This document shows positions 30,685 to 38,369 of a stretch of 53,120 bases of DNA, piece after piece (position 1 is the stretch's first letter; each line of letters opens with the position of its first letter). Below the pieces are notes generated by a model. That model ran no database searches. It was not told the origin of the DNA and worked only from the letters and a program-made list of their open reading frames with translations. Origin of the DNA: Hymenobacter sp. ISL-91 (GTDB lineage Bacteria > Bacteroidota > Bacteroidia > Cytophagales > Hymenobacteraceae); contig NZ_JAGGPS010000033.1 in NCBI RefSeq assembly GCF_018613725.1, positions 1 to 53,120 of the forward strand, given 5' to 3'. The position numbers and the translations under genes are program-made.

Positions 30685-32244
30685 CTAGTTGGCGGGCAAA
30701 CCCGGTGCGGGGGCACCCAGGGCCTGCAGGCGCTGCCGGGCATTGCCGTTCTGCGGGTTCAGCTCCAAGGAACGCCGGTAGTGTGTGATGGCGGCGGCCG
30801 GGTCGTGGTTGAGCTCATCGGCTTCGCCCAGGCTGTCGAACAGGTTGGCGCTACCAGGGTAGAGCTCCGTGCCCAGGCGGAAAATGGACCGCGCCGCCGG
30901 CAAATCGTGCGCCTCGCGCAGCAGCTGGTAGCCCCAGGAGTTAAGGGCCCCTTCCGGGAGGGAAAACGTGGCATCCTGCTGCTGCATCCGGCGGTATATC
31001 GGCAGCGCGTGCGCAAAGCCCTCCTGGGCCAGGGCTGCCGCAAAGCCCGCCTGTGTGGGTACCGGGCCGGTTTGCGCGGGCAGATAGTCGAGGCGGGCCA
31101 TGTGGGCGGGTACGCCGTTCTGGACCGGCGTGCGGTCGAGGAACTGGCGGCCGGCCGCGCTGGCTTTGAGGGTGGCGTTCAGAAACTCCAGGGTATAGCG
31201 GCAGGTCCAGCGGTAAGCCGCTTCCACTTCGGCGCGCAAATACTCAGTGAAGTATGTCGGCGGGGCCAGGCGCAGGGCTTGCGTGGAGAAGTCCACGTGT
31301 TCCATCGGGTTCATGACTATATGATACCGGTCGGCATACTTTGCTTCGTTCAGCAGTATAGAGGAGGTTTCCATACCCCTGACACTCAGCTCGCGCACCG
31401 ACTCGGGCCGACGCTGAATGTAAAGCCATGGCTGCGTAAGCCGCGTGCGAACCACCGACTTGGTGTCATCCTGGTGCTGGGTGCCATCGAAGCTGACCGG
31501 CGCGTCGATGCGCGAATCTTGGGAGGCTGCCAGGGCATTGGCCAGCCCGCCCCAGCTCCAGCCGGCGGCAGCTACGTGGGCCATATCGGCTTGCGGGAGC
31601 GTATGCGCGTAGGCCAGCAGGAAGGCTATGTCGCGGGCCTGGGTGTCGAGTCCTTCCTGGTCGAAGTTCATCAGGCTAGTGCGCGTGCCCAGGCTGCGGC
31701 TGGCCAGCACCACATAGCCGTGGCTGGCGAGGTACTCGCACAGGTCGGCTGCTTCGTGGGCCACGCCACCGCCACCCGCAGCGTAGATAACTACGGGGAA
31801 TTTGCCCGCTGCCGCCGGAGCATTCGCCGCGGCCCACATGCGCTGGTCGAGCATCGCCTGTGCTTGCCTGGGCCCCAGGTTGGCGACGGCGCTCTGCCGC
31901 TGCGCGGCTATAAAACCGGCTACCTGCGCCTCCGTCCGGGCAAATACTTCATCGGTGGCTTCGGTGCGCAGGTAATCGGCGTACCGCAGGGGCGTACCCG
32001 CTTTCGCGGCCGGATACCACACCAGGGTTTGCACGGGCCGGGCGCGTTCACCCGGGTACGGCTGGCCCGTAATCAGGTCGGTTTTGCCCTTGTAGGAACG
32101 CGCATAGTCGTATTGCTGCACCACCCGCAGTCCCACGCGATGCGGGCCGGGTTGGAGGCCGGCAAAGCCGGAGGCCTGCGCCACGCCGCTCAGTGGGCAC
32201 AAGAGCAGCAATAAGGCAATTCGGCAGAACCAAGAACGTAACAT
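30685..32244 (-). CDS. Secreted alpha/beta hydrolase with C-terminal TPR repeats
   Basis: I chose the ATG at 32242-32244 (MLRSWFCRIALLLLLCPLSG, 519 residues), which gives a proper signal peptide; the frame is open 48 bp further. The central domain is a dienelactone- or platelet-activating-factor-hydrolase-like alpha/beta hydrolase: oxyanion region VIYAAGGGGVAHEAADLCEY, nucleophile elbow GWSWGGLANAL, and an acid in the VSFDGTQHQDD region. The last 100 or so residues hold TPR-like helices (NLFDSLGEADELNHDPAAAI, then YRRSLELNPQNGNARQRL). It is probably periplasmic; the substrate is unknown. Similar hydrolase-TPR proteins are common in Bacteroidota. It is convergent to the chimeric pseudogene and divergent to the short hydrolase. 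Confidence 0.88.
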   Translation of the reverse strand: MLRSWFCRIALLLLLCPLSGVAQASGFAGLQPGPHRVGLRVVQQYDYARSYKGKTDLITGQPYPGERARPVQTLVWYPAAKAGTPLRYADYLRTEATDEVFARTEAQVAGFIAAQRQSAVANLGPRQAQAMLDQRMWAAANAPAAAGKFPVVIYAAGGGGVAHEAADLCEYLASHGYVVLASRSLGTRTSLMNFDQEGLDTQARDIAFLLAYAHTLPQADMAHVAAAGWSWGGLANALAASQDSRIDAPVSFDGTQHQDDTKSVVRTRLTQPWLYIQRRPESVRELSVRGMETSSILLNEAKYADRYHIVMNPMEHVDFSTQALRLAPPTYFTEYLRAEVEAAYRWTCRYTLEFLNATLKASAAGRQFLDRTPVQNGVPAHMARLDYLPAQTGPVPTQAGFAAALAQEGFAHALPIYRRMQQQDATFSLPEGALNSWGYQLLREAHDLPAARSIFRLGTELYPGSANLFDSLGEADELNHDPAAAITHYRRSLELNPQNGNARQRLQALGAPAPGLPAN

Positions 32245-32576
32245 GGACGCAGTGAAAAGAGAAGGAGGCAGTTGTACTAGAAATATTCGCACAAAACTAT
32301 GCAGCCTGCTCTCTGAAACAAGGTGTTCGTCCTCATTGAGCTACTGGTGTAGTAAAGGGCTATAAACGCTAATGGATTGCGTCCGCGTGGGCAGGAGGCA
32401 GAGCACCCAACCGGGTAGCCGTTGCGCTGCTCTCGCGTTCTGGGGCATTGCAGGAACCGCTTGGGCCGCTTGGGTTTCTGGAAGTAGATTTACCGCCAAC
32501 ATATTCTATACAGTCGCCGCTAGCCAGCTGAGCTGGAGAAGCTGGCGGCGGCTCTCATCCGGCTTCTCCACACAAC
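32245..32576. other. Divergent intergenic region with hairpin next to the short hydrolase start
   Basis: No gene is seen in these 332 bp, which must hold the promoters of the two divergent hydrolase genes. An imperfect hairpin is present at 32516-32552 (arms GCCGCTAGCCAGCT and AGCTGGCGGCGGC), ending 24 bp upstream of the rightward start. I could not assign promoters with confidence. Confidence 0.55.
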
Positions 32577-33257
32577 ATGAACAAGCCTGTGTTTTATCTG
32601 ATACCGGGGCTGGGAGCCGACGAGCGGGTGTTTCAGCGGCTGCAGCCGTTGCTGCTCGGTGAAAGTCAGGTGCTGCCCTGGCTGCCACCCGAGTCGGCCG
32701 ACGAGCCGCTGCCGCACTACGCGGCCCGGATGGCCGGGGCTATTCCGGTGGACGCGACGGGCTGGCTGGTGGGCGTGTCGTTTGGCGGGGTGGTGGCGCT
32801 GGAAATGCAGCGGCTGCGGCCGGCGTTGCGCCCGGTGCTCATCAGCAGCTTGCCCAATGCTCAGAGTCTGCCGTGGCTGTTGCGGCTGGTGCGGGCCTCG
32901 GGGCTGTACCGGCTGGTGCCGCCGCAATGGCTGAAGCTGTTTCCAAGGGCCGGGCAGCTGTATTTTGGGGTGAGCAATGGGGCTGAGTGCCGACTGTTCC
33001 GGCATATTCTCCTCGATATGGAGCCGCGCTATACCCGCTGGGCCATCAATAGCCTGCTGCACTGGAACAGCACCGGCGTGGCGCCCGCCGTGCAACTGCT
33101 GGGCACCCGCGACCGGGTGTTTCCGCCCGGCAACCGCCCCATCGACCACCGCATCCGGGGCGGCGGCCACTTCATGGTACTCAGCCACGCCGAAGAAATT
33201 GCCGGGATTCTGAACGGGTTGGAGTTGGGGCGGGGTATAAAAGGACTGTCATCCTGA
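32577..33257 (+). CDS. Short alpha/beta hydrolase
   Basis: The 226-residue cytosolic protein is a minimal alpha/beta hydrolase: strand and oxyanion loop FYLIPGLGADERVF, nucleophile elbow GVSFGG, acid in LLGTRDRVFPP, and catalytic His in GGGHFMVLSHAEEI. No substrate can be named. The N-terminal third is duplicated in the pseudogene at 30024. The last codons and the TGA stop (33255-33257) lie inside the left arm of an inverted repeat, so the C-terminal tail appears to have been set by insertion of that element. The start at ATG 32577 fits the domain start. Confidence 0.9.
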   Translation: MNKPVFYLIPGLGADERVFQRLQPLLLGESQVLPWLPPESADEPLPHYAARMAGAIPVDATGWLVGVSFGGVVALEMQRLRPALRPVLISSLPNAQSLPWLLRLVRASGLYRLVPPQWLKLFPRAGQLYFGVSNGAECRLFRHILLDMEPRYTRWAINSLLHWNSTGVAPAVQLLGTRDRVFPPGNRPIDHRIRGGGHFMVLSHAEEIAGILNGLELGRGIKGLSS

Positions 33258-33335
33258 GCGGAGCGAAGGACCTTATCACGCACCAGTGACCTATTTAAAC
33301 GTGAATAGGTCCTTCGCTCCGCTCAGGATGACAGT
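33245..33335. repeat. Perfect 29-bp inverted repeat (CATCCTGAGCGGAGCGAAGG family)
   Basis: Arms at 33245-33273 and 33307-33335 are exactly complementary and separated by 33 bp. The word TCATCCTGAGCGGAGCGAAG belongs to a type of hairpin scattered in many Bacteroidota genomes. It follows the short hydrolase, overlaps its stop codon and precedes the cyclase-family gene by 41 bp, so it may also work as a terminator. Confidence 0.9.
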
Positions 33336-33376
33336 ACCTTTGTCTTATCATCCTACCCCATCCCTCGCCCCAACCT

Positions 33377-34147
33377 ATGCTTGCCACCTACCCGCACCAC
33401 GGCCGCTCGTTCAGCTTCAACCCACAGGCACCGCTGGATATTTCGCTGCCGCTGGCGCCGGGCGAGGGGCAGGTGAACTGCTTCTGGGCCGAGCCGGTGG
33501 AGTTTGAGGTGATTCGGGTGGGCGACTTTGTGGGCAGCGTGGCGGCCGGCGGTAGCACCAATTATAAGCGCGTGCACGTAACGCCCCACGGCAACGGCAC
33601 GCATACCGAGTGCTACGGCCATATTTCGGCCGCACCGGAGGCCACGCTTAACCGCTGTCTGCGCCGCTTTCTGTTTGTGGCCCGGCTGGTATCGGTGCAA
33701 CCGCGGCCCCAGCCCAACGGCGACGAGGTGGTGATGCTGGCCGACGTGCGCCGCGAGCTGGAAGGTGCTCCGGAAGCCGCCGTACGCCCCGAAGCCCTGA
33801 TTCTGCGCACACTGCCTAACCACCGCGCCAAGCGCACCCGCCAGTACTCGGGCACCAATCCTACTTACCTCGAACCCGCATTAGCCGACTACCTGGCCCA
33901 GCAGCACATCGAGCACCTGCTGCTGGACTTGCCCAGCGTCGACCGCGAAGAGGATGGGGGCGAGCTGCTGGCCCACCACGCCTTCTGGCAGTACCCCCAC
34001 GCCACGCGCCAGCAGGCTACTATCACCGAGCTCATCTTCGTGCCCGATGCCGTAGAAGATGGCCTGTACCTGCTCAACCTGCAGATAACCAGCCTGGAGC
34101 TGGACGCCAGCCCCAGCAAACCGGTGCTGTATGCGCTGGGCAGTTAG
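33377..34147 (+). CDS. Cyclase-family metal-dependent hydrolase (kynurenine formamidase-like)
   Basis: The 256-residue protein belongs to the cyclase family, whose best-known member is bacterial kynurenine formamidase. The metal motif HxxxxHxExxxH is visible as HGNGTHTECYGH, with H71, H76, E78 and H82; the usual Asp is Glu. Other family elements are DISLPL near the N-terminus, TNPTYLEPALADYLAQQHIE and LLLDLPSVDREEDGG, with HHAFW near the C-terminal region. It is somewhat longer than KynB. No kynurenine pathway gene is near, so the substrate is uncertain. Confidence 0.88.
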   Translation: MLATYPHHGRSFSFNPQAPLDISLPLAPGEGQVNCFWAEPVEFEVIRVGDFVGSVAAGGSTNYKRVHVTPHGNGTHTECYGHISAAPEATLNRCLRRFLFVARLVSVQPRPQPNGDEVVMLADVRRELEGAPEAAVRPEALILRTLPNHRAKRTRQYSGTNPTYLEPALADYLAQQHIEHLLLDLPSVDREEDGGELLAHHAFWQYPHATRQQATITELIFVPDAVEDGLYLLNLQITSLELDASPSKPVLYALGS

Positions 34148-34170
34148 TGGGTAACTGCTATTGCGCAGTT

Positions 34171-34277
34171 ACCGCACGGTGTAGGGGCGGGGCTTGCCCC
34201 CGCCCGCCGTTCGCGTCGCGTCAACGACAATCGTTCAACGGCGGGCGGGGGCTTGCCCCCGCCCTACACCGTGCGGT
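34171..34277. repeat. 41-bp inverted repeat (GGTGTAGGGGCGGGG family)
   Basis: Arms at 34171-34211 and 34237-34277 are complementary except for a six-base stretch in the middle of each. A copy of the left arm recurs at 53081-53120 at the end of the window. It lies between the converging cyclase-family gene and the small orphan, stopping 8 bp before the orphan's stop codon, and may serve as their terminator. Confidence 0.88.
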
Positions 34278-34284
34278 AGTTCGC

Positions 34285-34560
34285 TTAGTTCAGCCACACC
34301 GTGAGCAGCAGCTCGAACCGGTGGGGAGCGAAGGCGTTGTAGTAGGGCGCTTCTCCCTCGAACCCCAGCACATGAACCAGGGCCATACCCTCCATGCGCG
34401 ACTCGACAGTGCGGATGGGATAGAGCCGGCCGGCTTCGGGCCAGTCGCCCACGTGGTTGTGCGGGCGCTGGTCGGCGTCGAGGCAGCGGGCGTAGTCGAT
34501 GAACGGGGCGTGGCGGGTGGCCTCGGCTAGGGTCAGGTTATCAACTTCGTACTTCGCCAT
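34285..34560 (-). CDS. Small protein of unknown function
   Basis: The 91-residue protein starts at ATG 34558-34560 (MAKYEVDNLTLAEATRHAPF); the frame is open a further 54 bp upstream, but that stretch reaches the DUF5686 stop region and looks non-coding. It has no signal peptide or membrane segment. It is rich in His, Pro and aromatic residues, with PHNHVGDWPEAGRLYPIR and PYYNAFAPHRFELL as the most motif-like parts. I do not recognise a family. It is 55 bp after the DUF5686 stop on the same strand, so it could be co-transcribed. Confidence 0.7.
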   Translation of the reverse strand: MAKYEVDNLTLAEATRHAPFIDYARCLDADQRPHNHVGDWPEAGRLYPIRTVESRMEGMALVHVLGFEGEAPYYNAFAPHRFELLLTVWLN

Positions 34561-34615
34561 AGGTAGTGGAGTTTGCAACGTGCAGCGCAACGCAGGTAGC
34601 GCACGCGACTTCAAA

Positions 34616-37126
34616 TTAAAGGCTGAATTTCAGGCTGAGCTTCACCCCGAACGTGCGGGCATCGGGCCGGTTGCGGTAGGTGAGGCGGTGCAGGAAGTCA
34701 ACCCGCACAATTTTAAAAATGTTCTCGATACCGTATCCCACCTCGGCGTAGGGCAGGCGGCTCAGTGACTGGAAGGCCGGCAGCGGCTGGCCGGTAGCTG
34801 GGTCGGTGGTGGGCGTAATGCGGCGGTTGGCGTCGCTGACGCTGCCCCAAAGCAGGTTGGTAGTGCCCACCAGCCGCCAGTTGAGCTGCTTGATAAGCGG
34901 CAGCGAGTTGGTGAGGAAGCCCCCGAACTGGTGCTCCAGCTGCAGGCCGGCGTACCGGTCGCTCACGAACTCGAAGTAGCGCATCAGGTTATAGGCCCCG
35001 GCGTTGTAGAAGAACGACTGGTTGCCCAGGTGGCTCTTGAGCAACGGGTAGGGTACCGTGCTCGGGATGTAGCCGGCATCAATGCGGTAGGTGGTGCGGC
35101 CCAGCTGGCCCAGGCGCAGGCTGTGGTCGATGAGCAGGTTGAATTTCTGGTAACGAAAATCAGAGCCGAGCAGGTTATTGAGGCCCAGCGTGTAACGCAC
35201 CGTAAACACCGGCCAGCGCTTTAGGCCCACGGCCGTGCGGCGGTTCTGGTTGTTGGCCACCAGCACCTCGTCGCGGGCGTAGCGCGACTCCACTATCACC
35301 TCCGAGAGCGTAAAACCGGCGGTGGTAGGGCTGCCGGGGCGGGCCTCCTGGGTGTAATACAGGAACGGGTAGAGCGGCTGAAACTGCTGGCGGCGCAGCA
35401 TGACGCGCTGCGTGAAGCCCCGGAACAAATCGGACTGCACCGCCACGCTGGTTACATCGCGCAGCAGCGGGCGGCTGTTGCTGATGTTGCCCAGGCGGGC
35501 TGCCGCCTCAAACAGCGGGTTTTCGAGGGCGTAGTCGTTGTCGAGCAGGGCTATTTGGTCGATGTCGTGGCGGTGCTCGAAGTTGGCTACCGTCCAGTGC
35601 CGCCGGTCGATGATGCGCTGCACCCGCAGGCCGTATTTAAAGCGGCTGTCCTGGAAGCCGTAGGCCAAATAGGGCCGCAGCTGCCAGTCGCGGCTCCACT
35701 CGGTGGAGGTGCGGAAGCCCAGCCGCAGGCGCAGGCCCTCGATGTTGTTGTAGCCCACGGTGGCCAGAATAGGCCCCAAATCGACTTTGCCCAGCGGATA
35801 GTAGCCGTTCACCACAATATCAGCCAGCTCCATCACCGAGCGCACAGCCGGCAGCTGGCGCACCGTATCGAGCACCATTAGCGTGAGCTGCTCCTGGCGG
35901 CTGAGCGAGTCGGGCCGGTTGGCGGCGAAGTAGCCGGGGGGCACCTCGTAGGCGTCGGCGGCCACCTCCAGGGGCTTGTCGTAGAAAGCCAGCGGCCGGG
36001 GCTGGTTCACCTGGAAATTGGTGTATACCGTGCTGATGCGGGCCAGCACGCCGGTGCTGCCCTGGCTGGGCCGGATGCCGATAACGAAGCGCGTGACGGT
36101 GGGCAGCCAGGGCCCGGCTTCGGTGGGGGAAAGCTCCTGACGCACGGCAATCTGCTCGATGAAGTTGAGGTTGGCCTGGGTGCTGACTTCCACATCGAGC
36201 TTGCGCAGCGCGTACGTGTCGGTGGTTATCCAGATAGTGCCCCGGAAGGCCAGATCATGAGGGCGGCGGGGCGTTACCTTCAGCTTATAGCAGTAGTCGT
36301 CGCCGACCATAAGCGAATCCTGCAGCTCGTACTCGTAGGAAAACTTCCAGCCCTCGGCAATGGGCGAAACGAAGTCCTTGCCCACAATGCGAATCCAGTT
36401 GCGGTAAAAATCCCAGTCCTGAAACGAGGAACCCATAATCTGCGACACCACCGAGCCTTCGCGCGGGGCCGCGCCGTGCATCTGCGTTTTGGCCACCTCC
36501 TCGCGCTGGCGCAGCGGCTCGTTGTTCTGGTAGTAGTGCGACAGTACTTCGGAGGCAAAAATGGGCACCACCGGCCGGCCGTTGGCGTCGCGCTCCAGGC
36601 CCATGCTGTCGGCCACGGCCGTCATCTGGCGCAGCAGCTTGCGGCGGCTCAGCTGGTCGGGCAGGTTGTTGAGGAGCAGCTCGTTGCGGGCGTAGCTGTC
36701 GTAGTCGTAGGCCGTGAGGCTGGTTTTCTGGTTGCGGCGGCGGTTGGCATCCACGCGGCGCAGAATGCGGTAGGCCGGGTTTTCGTAGGGCCGTACCACC
36801 ACCTCGCCGAGCGATACGCCGCCGCTGCTGAGCACAAAGTTGAGGGTCTGGCGGGCGGCGGTGCTGGGTATGGCCTTCCCGACCGGGGCAAAGCCAATGG
36901 CCGAAGCCGTGAGCGTGTCTGCTGCGCCGGTAAGGGTGAACTGGTAGCGCCCGTTTTCGTCGGCGGTAGCACCCTGGCTGGTGCCGCGCACAAACACCGA
37001 GGCAAAAGGCACGGGCTGGCCGTTGGTTTCGGTGATGCGCCCACTGAAGCTGACGCGCTGGGCCCACGCTGCCGGTCCTGTAAGAAACAGGAGCAACAGC
37101 AAAACGGGCGGAACAGCAAAACGCAT
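34616..37126 (-). CDS. DUF5686 outer-membrane protein with carboxypeptidase-regulatory-like domain
   Basis: I chose the ATG at 37124-37126 (MRFAVPPVLLLLLFLTGPAA, 836 residues), giving a clean signal peptide; the frame is open 36 bp upstream. After cleavage near AWAQ comes a carboxypeptidase-regulatory-like beta-sandwich (FSGRITETNGQPVPFASVFV to about residue 105), then the DUF5686 region (AYRILRRVDANRRRNQ, YDYDSYARNELLL, FYRNWIRIVGKDFVSPIAEG). A long C-terminal part with alternating aromatic strands ends in FGVKLSLKFSL, as in outer-membrane barrels. The function of the family is not known. It forms a likely short operon with the small protein downstream. Confidence 0.9.
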   Translation of the reverse strand: MRFAVPPVLLLLLFLTGPAAWAQRVSFSGRITETNGQPVPFASVFVRGTSQGATADENGRYQFTLTGAADTLTASAIGFAPVGKAIPSTAARQTLNFVLSSGGVSLGEVVVRPYENPAYRILRRVDANRRRNQKTSLTAYDYDSYARNELLLNNLPDQLSRRKLLRQMTAVADSMGLERDANGRPVVPIFASEVLSHYYQNNEPLRQREEVAKTQMHGAAPREGSVVSQIMGSSFQDWDFYRNWIRIVGKDFVSPIAEGWKFSYEYELQDSLMVGDDYCYKLKVTPRRPHDLAFRGTIWITTDTYALRKLDVEVSTQANLNFIEQIAVRQELSPTEAGPWLPTVTRFVIGIRPSQGSTGVLARISTVYTNFQVNQPRPLAFYDKPLEVAADAYEVPPGYFAANRPDSLSRQEQLTLMVLDTVRQLPAVRSVMELADIVVNGYYPLGKVDLGPILATVGYNNIEGLRLRLGFRTSTEWSRDWQLRPYLAYGFQDSRFKYGLRVQRIIDRRHWTVANFEHRHDIDQIALLDNDYALENPLFEAAARLGNISNSRPLLRDVTSVAVQSDLFRGFTQRVMLRRQQFQPLYPFLYYTQEARPGSPTTAGFTLSEVIVESRYARDEVLVANNQNRRTAVGLKRWPVFTVRYTLGLNNLLGSDFRYQKFNLLIDHSLRLGQLGRTTYRIDAGYIPSTVPYPLLKSHLGNQSFFYNAGAYNLMRYFEFVSDRYAGLQLEHQFGGFLTNSLPLIKQLNWRLVGTTNLLWGSVSDANRRITPTTDPATGQPLPAFQSLSRLPYAEVGYGIENIFKIVRVDFLHRLTYRNRPDARTFGVKLSLKFSL

Positions 37127-37234
37127 AAACAAACAGGCAGCAAGGTAGCCGGCCTTAGGCAAGGCTAGCCGCAGTAAGATAAGCTCCCTGGCCGGGAAAA
37201 CCCAACCCGGCTGGGTAAGTACTAGTCGCGCGGC

Positions 37235-38191
37235 CTACTTGGGGCACTCCTCCCGCGTCAGGGTTTCGTTGATGCTGATGGCGGCGGCACTGCCCTCGGC
37301 GGCGGCCAGCAGCGCCTGCTGCGTGCCGGGCGTATTGTCGCCGGCCGCGTACAGACCCGGCACCGTCGTCTGGTGCTGCTTGCTCACCCAAATGGCCCCT
37401 TTGCTGTTGCGCCGACAGCCCATTTCTTCGGCCAGCGCACTCCGCTGGTGTTGGTGGGCATGGATGAACAGCGCTTTGCGGACCAGCGGCTCGCCCGACT
37501 CGAATACCAGTTGGCGCAGCTCGCCGCTTGCCGTGCCTTCGAGGCGAAGCAGGGGCTCCTCGCAAACAGCAATGCCCTGGCGGCGCAGGCGGCGGCGGGC
37601 ATGTTGGGTCAGGTTGGCCGGATCCTCCACGCACGCCACCACATCGGTGCTCCAGCGGCTCACCAGCAGGGCCAGACCGGTAATCAGCTTGGCCCGCCCG
37701 TACACGGCCAGCGGCTGGCCGCGGTGCTCCCAGCCGTGGCAGTAGGGGCAGTGCAGTACCCCGCTGCCCCATAGCTCGCGCATCCCCGGCAACGGCGGCA
37801 GCTCGTCCTCGACGCCCGTCGCCAGCAGCACCTTGCGGGCCGTGCGGGTGCTGCGGTGGCCAGTGGGTGCCTCCAGGGTCAGCTCGAAGTGCTTGCCGCG
37901 CCGGGTCAGACCTACCACTTTCGCTTCTTTGATCTCCACCGACTCGTAGGCCTGCAGCTCCGTCCGGCCCAGATTCAGGAGCTTGGCGGGCGGCGTCCCG
38001 TCGCGGGTGAAGAAGGCCTGCACGGCCGGCGAAGGGGCGTTGCGGGGCGGCCCCCCATCGAGCACCAGCACCCGGCGCAGGCAGCGGCCCAGCACCAACG
38101 CCGCGCTCAGCCCGGCACTGCCGGCCCCCACAATGGCTACATCGAAATCGGTAGGCACCCGGCCAAGTACGGAGCGGCGAACAGGAGGCAT
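37235..38191 (-). CDS. Thioredoxin-reductase-like NAD(P)/FAD oxidoreductase
   Basis: The 318-residue cytosolic flavoprotein has two Rossmann segments: FAD-binding VAIVGAGSAGLSAALVLGR (18-36) and NAD(P)-binding LAVYGRAKLITG (about 161-172). The redox-active CPYC is at 148-151 in HCPYCHGWEHRGQ, and GLYAAGDNTPGTQQ is near the C-terminus. The pattern matches the small thioredoxin-reductase-like group. No thioredoxin gene is adjacent, so it may act on another thiol partner or small molecule. The N-terminus before residue 14 (MPPVRRSVLGRVP) is not conserved-looking; a later start is possible. A strong hairpin lies upstream. Confidence 0.92.
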   Translation of the reverse strand: MPPVRRSVLGRVPTDFDVAIVGAGSAGLSAALVLGRCLRRVLVLDGGPPRNAPSPAVQAFFTRDGTPPAKLLNLGRTELQAYESVEIKEAKVVGLTRRGKHFELTLEAPTGHRSTRTARKVLLATGVEDELPPLPGMRELWGSGVLHCPYCHGWEHRGQPLAVYGRAKLITGLALLVSRWSTDVVACVEDPANLTQHARRRLRRQGIAVCEEPLLRLEGTASGELRQLVFESGEPLVRKALFIHAHQHQRSALAEEMGCRRNSKGAIWVSKQHQTTVPGLYAAGDNTPGTQQALLAAAEGSAAAISINETLTREECPK

Positions 38192-38308
38192 AAGGCAGGC
38201 TGGTGAAAATGCGAAGAGGAGAAACGCGTGAGCAGCCAGTATGGCTGGGAAATCTATACTTCTAAAGCCCTCCGCTGGTTTTGCGGTCAGACACGCAGTA
38301 GCCCCAAA

Positions 38309-38348
38309 AGCAAGCGTCCCCCCGCCGGGTGGCGGGAGGACGCTTGCT
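38309..38348. terminator. Rho-independent terminator of the T9SS cargo gene
   Basis: The arms AGCAAGCGTCC (38309-38319) and GGACGCTTGCT (38338-38348) pair perfectly, and the stem continues inward with CCCGCC/GGCGGG after one mismatch, leaving a four-base loop. On the minus strand it is followed by a short T-run. It lies 22 bp after the stop of the large leftward gene. Confidence 0.92.
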
Positions 38349-38369
38349 TACTCAATAACCAGCGAGTGA

